Shown: positions 32,759 through 41,024 of the stretch, piece after piece | Layout of the letters: every line of letters begins with the position of its first letter | Position numbering within the stretch: the first letter of the stretch is position 1 | Assembly: GCA_947629905.1 (NCBI GenBank) | Contig: CANRFM010000007.1 | Coordinates: 23,922 to 87,921 of the forward strand | Length of the DNA stretch: 64,000 bases | Direction of reading: 5' to 3' | From: an uncultured Clostridia bacterium | GTDB taxonomy: Bacteria; Bacillota; Clostridia; Oscillospirales; Ruminococcaceae | Made by a program: the position numbers and the translations under genes | The notes under the pieces: generated by a model | Seen by the model: the letters and a program-made list of their open reading frames with translations, nothing else | What the model was told of the DNA's origin: nothing | Database searches by the model: none

Positions 32759-33491
32759 AGCGATCGATGCCTTTGCACCGTTTGCAGCGCAGGAAGCGTG
32801 GGACAATTCAGGCTTGCTGGTTGGTGCGCCGGAGGAGGAAATTGACCGTGTACTGGTGACACTGGATATTTCTGTCGGGGCAGTGCGGCAAGCAGCGGAG
32901 ACCGGATGCGGCTTTATCATTTCGCATCATCCCGTAATTTTCTCCCCCCTGAAACAGCTTACCCCGACAAGCCCTGTCTATCAGCTTGCCCGGCATGGCA
33001 TCGGGGCGATTTGCTGTCATACACCGCTGGATGTGGCAGAGGGCGGTATCAATGACCTGCTGATCGGCAGGCTGCGTGGAGGGCTTTCCCTTTCGGGCGA
33101 GGTCGAACTGTTGGACTGCGGGCGCATTGTGACGTTGCAGAATGCACTGCCACCGGTAGAAATCGCTGAAACGGCGAAAAAATGCCTTGGCTGTCCGGTG
33201 GTGCGCTGTTCGGCAGGTATCGAACATCCGGTGAAACGACTTGCGATTTGCTCCGGTTCGGGGGCATCTATGCTGGAAGAATTGGACGGGCGCTGCGATG
33301 CATTCCTGACCGGAGATGTGAAGCATGACCGCTGGTACAAGGCGCAGGAATTGGGCATTGCCCTGATCGACTGCGGGCATTATGCGACGGAGATCCTCAT
33401 GGTCGCCTATGTTGCCGGCAAGCTGCGGGCAGCTTTCCCGGAACTGGATGTTCGGGAATTTGTGGAAGGCGAACCGGCACTGTACATCTGA
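32736..33491 (+). CDS. NIF3-like dinuclear metal centre protein
   Basis: 251 aa of the NIF3/YqfO family (also named GTP cyclohydrolase 1 type 2 homologue). Metal ligands are visible in FIISHHPVIFSPLK, ICCHTPLDVAEGGIN and the C-terminal DCGHYATE. GGAGGT at 32725-32730 marks ATG 32736, inside trmK; an upstream in-frame start would overlap trmK further. Length matches the short form without the inserted PII-like domain. Its role is unresolved across bacteria. Confidence 0.88.
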   Translation: MNIGEIYKAIDAFAPFAAQEAWDNSGLLVGAPEEEIDRVLVTLDISVGAVRQAAETGCGFIISHHPVIFSPLKQLTPTSPVYQLARHGIGAICCHTPLDVAEGGINDLLIGRLRGGLSLSGEVELLDCGRIVTLQNALPPVEIAETAKKCLGCPVVRCSAGIEHPVKRLAICSGSGASMLEELDGRCDAFLTGDVKHDRWYKAQELGIALIDCGHYATEILMVAYVAGKLRAAFPELDVREFVEGEPALYI

Positions 33492-33506
33492 GAAAGGGAG
33501 ACGGCT

Positions 33507-35255
33507 ATGGCATTTGACGGCGCATATCTGTATGCGATACGACAGGAGATCGAACCGCTGACCGGCGCAAGGGCTGACAAGATCTGTCAACCCTCAAAGG
33601 ATGAAATCGTGCTGCACCTACGGGGGTATGCGGGGATGTCGAAGCTGCTGATCAGCACGGCAGGGGACAGCGCAAGAATCCATTTGACAGAAAATTCCAT
33701 CGAAAATCCGGCAGCACCGCCCATGTTCTGTATGCTGCTGCGCAAGCACTTAGGGGGCGGACGGCTGATCGCTGTCCGGCAGGACGGGTTGGAGCGCATT
33801 CTGTTTCTGGACTTTGACTGCACGAATGAAATGGGGGACAAGGTGCAGCTCACGCTTGCCTGTGAGGTCATGGGGCGGTACTCCAACTGCATTCTGATCG
33901 GTGCAGACGGCAAGGCCATTGACAGCCTGAAACGCAATGCCGATGTCACACGGGAACGGGTGCTGCTGCCCGGGTTTCCGTATGAGATGCCGCACCGGGC
34001 AAGACGGCTGAATTTTCTCGAAGCGGAGGACAATACGATCATCAGCGCTTTGCTGCTTGCCCCTGATCAGCGGCTCGACAAGGCAATCGTTGAGGTGTTT
34101 GAGGGCGTTTCGCCTTTGTTGGCAAGGGAATGGGCATACTATGTCAGCCGGGATCCTCTGCGCAGCCATGCGCTGACCAAAGACCAGCAGGAACGCCTGC
34201 TGTTTACGATCCACCGGACGGCTGAAATGCTCCGGGACGGTACGTGTCAGTTCCATATCCTGCAAACGCCGGAGGGCGCACTCAAGGACTATACATTCCT
34301 GCGCCCGGCGCAGTATGGGGCTTTGCTCGTCGTCAAGCCAATGCCGAGCGCAAGCCGGACACTGGATGCGTTCTACACCGAGCGTGACCTGCGGGCAAGG
34401 ATGAAACAGCGGGCAAATGACCTGTTCAAGCTGATCCTGACACGTTCCCAGAGAGTGACTCGGAAGCTTGCCAGCCAGCGGGAGGAGCTTGCGGAAACGG
34501 GTAAAATGGAGCAGAACAAGCTGTACGGCGACCTGCTTTCGGCGAATCTGTACCGCCTGCAAAAGGGCGATACGGCGGCAGCGGTGGAGAATTTTTACGA
34601 GGAGAGCTGCCCGGAAGTGCGCATCCCGTTACAGGTGAACCTGACCCCTGCCCAGAATGCGCAGCGGTACTATACACTTTACCGGAAAGCGGCGACTGCC
34701 AAGGAAAAGCTTGCCGAACAGATCGGGCAAGGGGAAGCGGAACTTGCCTACCTCGAAAGCGTGTTTGACGTGCTGAGCCGTGCGGAAACGGAAGCAGATC
34801 TGCTGCTGCTCCGGGAAGAACTTGCCCAGCAGGGCTATCTGCGTACCCGGAATCAGAAGCAGAAGCCCCCGAAGCAGCTCCCGCCGATGCAGTATCGTTC
34901 TTCGGACGGTTTCCCGATCCTTGTCGGCAGGAACAACCGGCAGAACGATCAGCTCACCCTGAAACAGGCTGCCAAGAATGACATCTGGCTGCACACGCAG
35001 AATATTCCCGGTTCGCACGTCATCCTCGTGACGGACGGGCAGGAGGCAAGTGAGACTGCCATCCGGGAAGCTGCCGTGCTTGCGGCATATCACAGCCGGG
35101 CAAGGGATTCGGCGCAGGTGCCTGTGGACTTCACGAAGGTGCGCTTTGTCAGAAAGCCTGCCGGGGCAAGACCGGGCATGGTGATCTTTACCAACCAGCA
35201 GACACTCTATGTCAGACCGGATGCGGCGCTCTGTGAAACGCTGGAGGTGCGCTGA
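33507..35255 (+). CDS. rqcH: Ribosome quality-control factor RqcH (NFACT family)
   Basis: 582 aa. Binds peptidyl-tRNA on split 50S subunits and directs C-terminal alanine tailing of stalled chains. NFACT-N (1-200) contains a GLERI motif (E96-R97) at the place of the family D/E-R pair; a helical coiled-coil middle (about 280-430) follows; the NFACT-R domain is near 470-575 with GFPILVGRNNRQND and DIWLHTQNIPGSHVIL. Older annotation called such proteins fibronectin-binding. GAAAGGGAG precedes the ATG, and the stop codon overlaps the next start. Confidence 0.92.
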   Translation: MAFDGAYLYAIRQEIEPLTGARADKICQPSKDEIVLHLRGYAGMSKLLISTAGDSARIHLTENSIENPAAPPMFCMLLRKHLGGGRLIAVRQDGLERILFLDFDCTNEMGDKVQLTLACEVMGRYSNCILIGADGKAIDSLKRNADVTRERVLLPGFPYEMPHRARRLNFLEAEDNTIISALLLAPDQRLDKAIVEVFEGVSPLLAREWAYYVSRDPLRSHALTKDQQERLLFTIHRTAEMLRDGTCQFHILQTPEGALKDYTFLRPAQYGALLVVKPMPSASRTLDAFYTERDLRARMKQRANDLFKLILTRSQRVTRKLASQREELAETGKMEQNKLYGDLLSANLYRLQKGDTAAAVENFYEESCPEVRIPLQVNLTPAQNAQRYYTLYRKAATAKEKLAEQIGQGEAELAYLESVFDVLSRAETEADLLLLREELAQQGYLRTRNQKQKPPKQLPPMQYRSSDGFPILVGRNNRQNDQLTLKQAAKNDIWLHTQNIPGSHVILVTDGQEASETAIREAAVLAAYHSRARDSAQVPVDFTKVRFVRKPAGARPGMVIFTNQQTLYVRPDAALCETLEVR

Positions 35256-35791
35256 TGCAAAGGCTTGACCCGGCATTCTTTCACAGGGATTGTCTGGAGG
35301 TCGCTCCGGCACTTGTGGGGAAGTACCTTGCCCGGAAACTCCCGGACGGGACAGTCCTGCGGGAGCGCATTGCCGAAACAGAAGCCTACCGGGGGACGGA
35401 AGATCTTGCCTGCCATGCAGCGAAGGGCAGAACGCCCCGGAATGCTATTTTATGGGGAGAAAGCGGTCAGTTCTATGTGTATCTCTGCTACGGGGTGCAT
35501 TATCTGCTGAATGTCATCACCGGAGAGCCGGAACAGCCGCAGGGCGTACTCATCCGGGCAGGTGCGGTACATGACGGACCGGGTAAACTCACGAAGTATT
35601 TACAGATCGACAAGCAATTGAATGGCATTTTCCTTTCGGAATGCACAGACCTGTGGTTTGAGGACAGCGGCGAAGTCTGTACCTTTCACACGGATGTGCG
35701 GGTCGGCATTGACTATGCCGGAGAGGAATGGAAACATAAACCGTGGCGGTTCATTTTAGACTGCCCCAAGGAAAGGAAGAACAGACTATGA
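35255..35791 (+). CDS. 3-methyladenine DNA glycosylase (AAG family)
   Basis: 178-aa base-excision repair enzyme of the Mpg/AAG fold, removing alkylated or deaminated purines. Motifs: APALVGKYLARKLPDG, the catalytic region RIAETEAYRGTEDLACHA with the active glutamate, FYVYLCYGVHYLLNV, and GPGKLTKYLQID. It starts within the rqcH stop codon and ends overlapping the DAHP synthase start (ATGA), so the three are translationally coupled. Confidence 0.9.
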   Translation: MQRLDPAFFHRDCLEVAPALVGKYLARKLPDGTVLRERIAETEAYRGTEDLACHAAKGRTPRNAILWGESGQFYVYLCYGVHYLLNVITGEPEQPQGVLIRAGAVHDGPGKLTKYLQIDKQLNGIFLSECTDLWFEDSGEVCTFHTDVRVGIDYAGEEWKHKPWRFILDCPKERKNRL

Positions 35792-36813
35792 TGCACTTTT
35801 TCAGAAAGCTCCCCATTCCGCAGGAGATCAAGAAGCAGTTTCCGCTTTCCGAAGCGGCAGCTGCCTGCAAGGCACAGCGGGATGCGGAGATCGCAGACAT
35901 TTTTACCGGAAAATCGGACAAAATGGTGCTGATCATCGGACCGTGTTCCGCAGACCGGGAGGATGCGGTCATGGAGTACCTGAGCCGCCTTGCCGTCCTG
36001 CAAGAGGAGGTAAAGGACAAGATCTTCTTCATCCCCCGCATCTATACGAACAAGCCCCGCACGAACGGCACGGGCTACAAGGGCATGGTACACCAGCCCG
36101 ACCCGACCAAGGCGGAGGATATGCTTGCCGGGCTGATCTCGATCCGGAAACTGCACACCCGTGCGATCGAGGAGGTCGGTTTCACCTGTGCGGATGAGAT
36201 GCTCTACCCGGAGAATTACCGCTATCTGTCCGATCTGCTCTCCTATGTGGCAGTCGGTGCACGGAGCGTGGAGAACCAGCAGCACCGCCTGACAGCAAGC
36301 GGCATGGACATTCCCACGGGCATGAAGAACCCGACCAGCGGCGACTTGTCAGTCATGTTCAATTCGATCTATGCGGCGCAGAGCAGTCATACTTTTTTGT
36401 ATCGTGGCTGGGAAGTGCAGACTTCGGGGAATCCGCTGTGCCATGCGATTTTGCGTGGCTATGTGAACAAGTACGGCGAATCCTTGCCGAATTATCACTA
36501 CGAAGATCTGCTGCTGACACACCGTCTGTATGCGGAAAAGGAGCTGATAAATCCGGCAGTGATCGTGGACACCAACCATGCCAATTCCAACAAGTGCTAT
36601 CTCGAGCAGCCCCGTATCCTGAGTGAGGTGCTGCACTGCTGCCGCCATAATGCGGATATCCGCCGCATGGTCAAGGGCTTCATGGTGGAAAGTTATCTCG
36701 AGGACGGCAATCAGAAGATCGGGGAGGGTGTTTTCGGGAAGTCGATCACCGACCCCTGCCTTGGCTGGGACAAAACAAAGGAACTTGTTCTGCGCATGGC
36801 AGATCAGATATAA
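35788..36813 (+). CDS. aroF: 3-deoxy-7-phosphoheptulonate (DAHP) synthase, AroFGH type
   Basis: First step of the shikimate pathway: PEP plus erythrose-4-phosphate to DAHP. 341 aa, class I-alpha type. Motifs: IIGPCSADREDAVMEYL, PRIYTNKPRTNGTGYKG, metal/PEP residues in VDTNHANSNK, and the end region GVFGKSITDPCLGWD. GAAAGGAAGA precedes ATG 35788, which overlaps the glycosylase stop by 4 bp. It feeds chorismate to the trp operon 2.8 kb downstream but is not on that transcript. Which aromatic amino acid inhibits it cannot be read here; the aroF symbol is generic. Confidence 0.92.
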   Translation: MMHFFRKLPIPQEIKKQFPLSEAAAACKAQRDAEIADIFTGKSDKMVLIIGPCSADREDAVMEYLSRLAVLQEEVKDKIFFIPRIYTNKPRTNGTGYKGMVHQPDPTKAEDMLAGLISIRKLHTRAIEEVGFTCADEMLYPENYRYLSDLLSYVAVGARSVENQQHRLTASGMDIPTGMKNPTSGDLSVMFNSIYAAQSSHTFLYRGWEVQTSGNPLCHAILRGYVNKYGESLPNYHYEDLLLTHRLYAEKELINPAVIVDTNHANSNKCYLEQPRILSEVLHCCRHNADIRRMVKGFMVESYLEDGNQKIGEGVFGKSITDPCLGWDKTKELVLRMADQI

Positions 36814-36870
36814 GGTATTGCAAGGGAGCGGGGGTATCCACGGGGAAAAATGTTTATGGAGGTAAGCAGT

Positions 36871-39141
36871 ATGTTCAGGAGAAGTTTTTCGGGAATGTTA
36901 GCGGCAGTGTGTCTGCTGGCAAGCATTCCGGCTGTCCCGTCAGCGGCAGCGGACAGCTACACGATGCAGGTGGAAGTCGATCTTGGCGGAGAGCGCAAGG
37001 AGATCAGCCCCTACATCTATGGTGTGAACGAGTACACCAGCAGCAATCTCAAGACGGTGACGGTACACAGTACCCGGCAGGGCGGCAACCGCTACACCGG
37101 CTACAACTGGGAGACGAACTGGTCCAATGCAGGTTCTGACTGGCAGCACAGTTCCGATACCAATATCGGTGATGTGTCGGACGGTCCGGCATTTGCGGCA
37201 CAGCAGCTTTCCAAGACCTGCGTGGAGCGGGATATTCCCTATAAGCTGGCAACCTTGCAGCTTGCCGGATATGTGTCTGCCGACAAGGCAGGAACGGTTA
37301 CGGAAGCTGAAACAGCCCCCTCTGACCGCTGGAACAAGGTGGAATTTCGCAAGGACGGGGCACTTTCACTCGAACCTGACCTGACGGACGGCGTAGTTTA
37401 CATGGATGAGTATGTCAACTATCTCGTTAAGAAACTCGGTGATGCTTCTACAGAGGCAGGCATTCAGGCATACAGTCTGGACAATGAGCCGGTACTCTGG
37501 AATGATACCCACTCCCGTCTGCATCCGGAGGAGGTCTCCAACAGCGAGTTAGTTTCCAAGAGTATCGAACTTGCGCAGGTCGTCAAGGAGATCGACCCGA
37601 AGGCGGAGATCTTCGGTCCGGCATTCTGGGGTATGCTGCCCTGTATCAATGCAGGCAGCGGCGATACCTTCACGGATCCTGACTGGGAGGCAGTCAAGGG
37701 CAATTATACATGGTATCTCGACTACTACCTTGACCAGATGGCACAGGCAGAAAAGACAGCCGGAAAGCGACTGCTTGACGTGGTGGATGTGCATTACTAT
37801 GCACAGGACTGCTCCACGGAGGAGGCGATCTTACAGGCTGCCAGAAGTCTGTATGACCCCTCTTATGTAGAAAACAGCTGGCTTCAGCCGTATTTCGGGC
37901 AGTATTTCCCGTTCCTGCCGAACATTCAGGCATCCATTGACAAGTACTATCCGGGCACGAAAATTGCGATCTCGGAGTACAACCTTGCCAATATCGCAAA
38001 TGAAAAGAATACTGGAACATCGGTGGTATCTGCCATTGCGGAAGCCGAAGCACTCGGCTGCTTTGCGGATAACGGCGTTTACTTTGCGACCTACTGGGGC
38101 ACACTGGCGGATTGCCCGTATGCTGCCTCTGCGATCAACCTCTACACGAACTATGACGGCGAGGGGGATGATTTCGGCGATACTTTGGTCGCTGCAAAGA
38201 CGGAAGATGTTTCCAAGGCATATGCCTATGCTGCCATTGACGGGGATGACGAATCGGAAGTGACGATGGTGCTCTCCAACAAGGATATGACACAGACAGA
38301 ATCGGCAGAGATCACGCTGACCGGAACGAAGGAACAGTATCAGAGTGCTGTAGTCTATGCGATCACGCAGGACCATTCGGATATTCGTGTCATTGACGTG
38401 CAGAATGATCTGTCCGGCAACAAACTCACGGTCGAACTGCCGCCGCTTTCCGTGGCACAGATCGTGCTTTCCGATGAACCGACAGATAAAACGCTGTACG
38501 AAGCACCGGATATTACACGCAAGGAAACTACCTACCAGTTCAGCGAACTGAAAAAGTCCGTGAACGGTTTCCCGATGATACCGCTGGGTGACAAGGCTCA
38601 TCTCGAAAAGATCGTTCTCAATGCAACGGTATCTTCCGATGCCGGTTCTGCTTATGGCGGCGGCGGCGGTGCGCTTTGCTTTAATCAGATCGTTCCGGAG
38701 GGAGAGACCGCTGCTGTCTGGGGGAGCAAGTCCTTCTCCTTTGCGTTGGGGACGAATGATATTGAGGTGCCGTTTGATGGTATATTCACCGTCAGCAAGG
38801 ATGCCGAAGCCGGCACGTCCGAGGATGTTGAGGGTGTGACACTGGATGACTATACCGAATTGCAGGGCAACTGGTGGACATATTCCGAAAAGGATGAGTC
38901 CGGTGCGGATATTTCCGTGACCTACAATTCCGTGACACTTGTGTATGAATATGACAATGGAAACGGTGATGTGAACGAGGACGGAGCACTCACGGTGGCT
39001 GACCTTGTTGCATTCCAGAGGTGGCTGCTTGCAGACGGCACGAAACTGGCTGATTTGGAGGAAGCCGACATGGAAGCAGACGGTGTGCTGGACGTTTTCG
39101 ACCTTGCGAAAATGAAATTCACACTGCTGAAACTGAAATAA
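36871..39141 (+). CDS. Secreted GH44 glycanase with dockerin
   Basis: 756 aa. Signal peptide 1-29 (hydrophobic core, AVPSAAA cleavage region). The GH44 domain, about 35-530, has SPYIYGVNE, GGNRYTGYNWE, acid/base E206 in SLDNEPVLW and nucleophile E369 in ISEYN. The family acts on cellulose, xyloglucan and glucomannan with retention. Residues about 545-695 form a beta-rich domain (GGGGGALCFN, QGNWWTYSE) like a carbohydrate-binding module; CBM76 is possible but unchecked. A type I dockerin with two calcium-binding repeats is at 699-756 (GDVNEDGALTVADL; DMEADGVLDVFDLAK). The dockerin means attachment to a cohesin scaffold encoded elsewhere. TGGAGGT supports ATG 36871. It stands alone between aroF and the trp leader. 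Confidence 0.9.
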   Translation: MFRRSFSGMLAAVCLLASIPAVPSAAADSYTMQVEVDLGGERKEISPYIYGVNEYTSSNLKTVTVHSTRQGGNRYTGYNWETNWSNAGSDWQHSSDTNIGDVSDGPAFAAQQLSKTCVERDIPYKLATLQLAGYVSADKAGTVTEAETAPSDRWNKVEFRKDGALSLEPDLTDGVVYMDEYVNYLVKKLGDASTEAGIQAYSLDNEPVLWNDTHSRLHPEEVSNSELVSKSIELAQVVKEIDPKAEIFGPAFWGMLPCINAGSGDTFTDPDWEAVKGNYTWYLDYYLDQMAQAEKTAGKRLLDVVDVHYYAQDCSTEEAILQAARSLYDPSYVENSWLQPYFGQYFPFLPNIQASIDKYYPGTKIAISEYNLANIANEKNTGTSVVSAIAEAEALGCFADNGVYFATYWGTLADCPYAASAINLYTNYDGEGDDFGDTLVAAKTEDVSKAYAYAAIDGDDESEVTMVLSNKDMTQTESAEITLTGTKEQYQSAVVYAITQDHSDIRVIDVQNDLSGNKLTVELPPLSVAQIVLSDEPTDKTLYEAPDITRKETTYQFSELKKSVNGFPMIPLGDKAHLEKIVLNATVSSDAGSAYGGGGGALCFNQIVPEGETAAVWGSKSFSFALGTNDIEVPFDGIFTVSKDAEAGTSEDVEGVTLDDYTELQGNWWTYSEKDESGADISVTYNSVTLVYEYDNGNGDVNEDGALTVADLVAFQRWLLADGTKLADLEEADMEADGVLDVFDLAKMKFTLLKLK

Positions 39142-39158
39142 TCCCGATCTTACAAAAA

Positions 39159-39193
39159 CAAAGCCCACGGAGCACTCTGCCTCGTGGGCTTTG
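39159..39193. terminator. Terminator after the GH44 gene
   Basis: CAAAGCCCACG (39159-39169) pairs perfectly over 11 bp with CGTGGGCTTTG (39183-39193). The best T-run is on the minus strand (TTTTTGTAA), but the strong stem should also stop plus-strand transcripts before the trp promoter. Confidence 0.8.
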
Positions 39194-39223
39194 CTGTGCG
39201 GAAAAAAATTTTCTGAAAACCTA

Positions 39224-39252
39224 TTGACAAATAATCGGGATTGTGCTATAAT
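39224..39252 (+). promoter_or_regulatory. Promoter of the trp operon
   Basis: Perfect TTGACA (39224-39229), 17-bp spacer and perfect TATAAT (39247-39252). Transcription should begin near 39259, directly before the T-box leader. The 422-bp interval from the GH44 stop to trpE contains only this promoter, the terminator above and the T-box. Confidence 0.93.
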
Positions 39253-39258
39253 GATAGT

Positions 39259-39548
39259 GTTATATGTGAAATCCTGTGAGCAAAGGTAAGTAGTCCGCAA
39301 TACAGTATCCAGAGAGCCGGCGGTGGGTGGAAGTCCGGTATATATGCTGCGTGATGAATGGATTTGTGAGGAGCAGGGAGAAAGGCTGTGCCGAGTAACC
39401 CGTGCCGCATTCCCGGCGTTATCGGGGTAGGATATGTTAGTATCCGTAAAGAGGAGCATTCCGGCTGCTTTTGCCGTTTGCTTGAATCAGGGTGGCACCA
39501 CGAGTCGATCGTCCCTATTTTGGGGAGGAATCGGCTTTTTTTATTGCA
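39259..39548 (+). promoter_or_regulatory. Trp-specific T-box leader
   Basis: A classical T-box, which reads uncharged tRNA and lets transcription through. Stem I has AGAGAG (39311-39316) and GGTGGGTGGAAG (39322-39333). The specifier is UGG (39359-39361), in the context GAA-UGG-A, hence tryptophan. The conserved T-box sequence TGGCACCACG is at 39493-39502. The terminator follows: GTCGAT pairs with ATCGGC and TCCC with GGGA, then a run of seven T (about 39536-39542). The tRNA-Trp gene at 61500 has the matching CCA anticodon. Confidence 0.95.
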
Positions 39549-39563
39549 AAAGGAGGATGAAGT

Positions 39564-41024
39564 ATGCTGTTTCCAACACTTGAGGAAGTGCAGCAGCTTG
39601 CTGCACAGTACAGCACCATACCGGTGTTCTATCGGTTTCCGGCTGATCATCTGACACCGATCAGCCTGTTTGCAGCGCTTTCGGAGGGGGAGGAGAATGC
39701 CTTCCTGCTCGAGAGTGTCAATGATGGTACGCAGTGGGATCGGTATTCCTTTATCGGATTTCACCCGGAACAGGAGATCTATGCATCCGGCAAGCGTTTC
39801 TCCGTCCGGGAAAACGGCAGCATCACGGAGTGCGACTGCGACATACTGTTTGACACCCTGCGTGAGCTGCTTGCCAAGCGCACCTCTCCGAAAATGGAGG
39901 ATATGCCGTATTTTACAGGCGGTCTGATCGGGTATTTTGCGTATGATGCTGTACGTTACACGGAGAAAAAACTCAAGGACATACCGCAGGATGACATCGG
40001 GATGCCGGATGTGCATCTGTTCGGCTATGAGGAACTGGTCGCCTATGACCACCTGAGCAGCGATGCCATTGTGATTTTGAATATCCATGCAGACGGTGAT
40101 ATTCCGGCGCAGTATGCGGCTGCCGAGGCATCTGCACGGGAACTTGCCGCAAAGCTACATGGACAGATCGCACCGCCCAAGACAGGCACGGCAGACCTGA
40201 AAGTTGGCTCGAACCTGACTAAAGAAGAATATGAGAATATGGTAAAAAAAGCCAAGGAATATATCCGGGCAGGGGATATTTTTCAGGTGGTGCTGTCGCA
40301 GCGGTTCGAGGTGGACAACCCGCCGGACAGCTTCGAGGTGTACCGCAGACTGCGTGCGACCAATCCGTCGCCGTATCTGTACTATTTCAAGACAAAGGAC
40401 TACCAGATCGCAGGTGCTTCCCCGGAACTGCTTGTCAAGGTCATGGACGGCGTTGCAGCGACACGTCCGATCGCAGGCACACGTCCCCGTGGCAAGAACC
40501 GTGTGCAGGACAAGGCGCTGGAAGTTTCACTCCTTGCCGATGCCAAGGAAAAGGCAGAACACACCATGCTTGTCGATCTCGGGCGCAATGATTTAGGGCG
40601 GGTGTGCGAATATGGAACTGTGGAAGTCACAGATTTCATGCGTGTGGAGCGTTATTCCAAGGTCATGCACCTTGTGTCCGATGTGCAGGGAACGCTCTGT
40701 GCGGACAAAACGCCCCTCGATGCGCTTCGTTCCGTACTCCCGGCAGGAACGCTTTCCGGTGCGCCGAAAGTGCGTGCCATGGAGATCATTGACGAACTGG
40801 AAAACCGCAAGCGTGGGCTGTACGGAGGCACGGTCGGGTATTTCGGGTACAACGGCGATATGAATACCTGTATCGCTATCCGCACGGTGCTTTACAAGAA
40901 CGGCAAGGCTTACGTGCAGGCAGGGGCAGGCATTGTGGCAGATTCCGACCCCGAAAAGGAATTTGCCGAAACGACACATAAGGCAGCAGCCTTGCTCAAT
41001 GCATTGAAGGAGGCAGGGACATGA
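39564..41024 (+). CDS. trpE: Anthranilate synthase component I
   Basis: Converts chorismate to anthranilate with ammonia from TrpG. 486 aa. The N-terminal tryptophan feedback-binding motif LLES is at FLLESVNDG (about 49-57). Chorismate-site motifs are ATRPIAGTRPRG, DLGRNDLGRV, and the terminal QAGAGIVADSDPEKEFAET. AAAAGGAGGATGAAGT precedes ATG 39564. First gene of the operon, under T-box control; it overlaps trpGD by 4 bp. Confidence 0.97.
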   Translation: MLFPTLEEVQQLAAQYSTIPVFYRFPADHLTPISLFAALSEGEENAFLLESVNDGTQWDRYSFIGFHPEQEIYASGKRFSVRENGSITECDCDILFDTLRELLAKRTSPKMEDMPYFTGGLIGYFAYDAVRYTEKKLKDIPQDDIGMPDVHLFGYEELVAYDHLSSDAIVILNIHADGDIPAQYAAAEASARELAAKLHGQIAPPKTGTADLKVGSNLTKEEYENMVKKAKEYIRAGDIFQVVLSQRFEVDNPPDSFEVYRRLRATNPSPYLYYFKTKDYQIAGASPELLVKVMDGVAATRPIAGTRPRGKNRVQDKALEVSLLADAKEKAEHTMLVDLGRNDLGRVCEYGTVEVTDFMRVERYSKVMHLVSDVQGTLCADKTPLDALRSVLPAGTLSGAPKVRAMEIIDELENRKRGLYGGTVGYFGYNGDMNTCIAIRTVLYKNGKAYVQAGAGIVADSDPEKEFAETTHKAAALLNALKEAGT

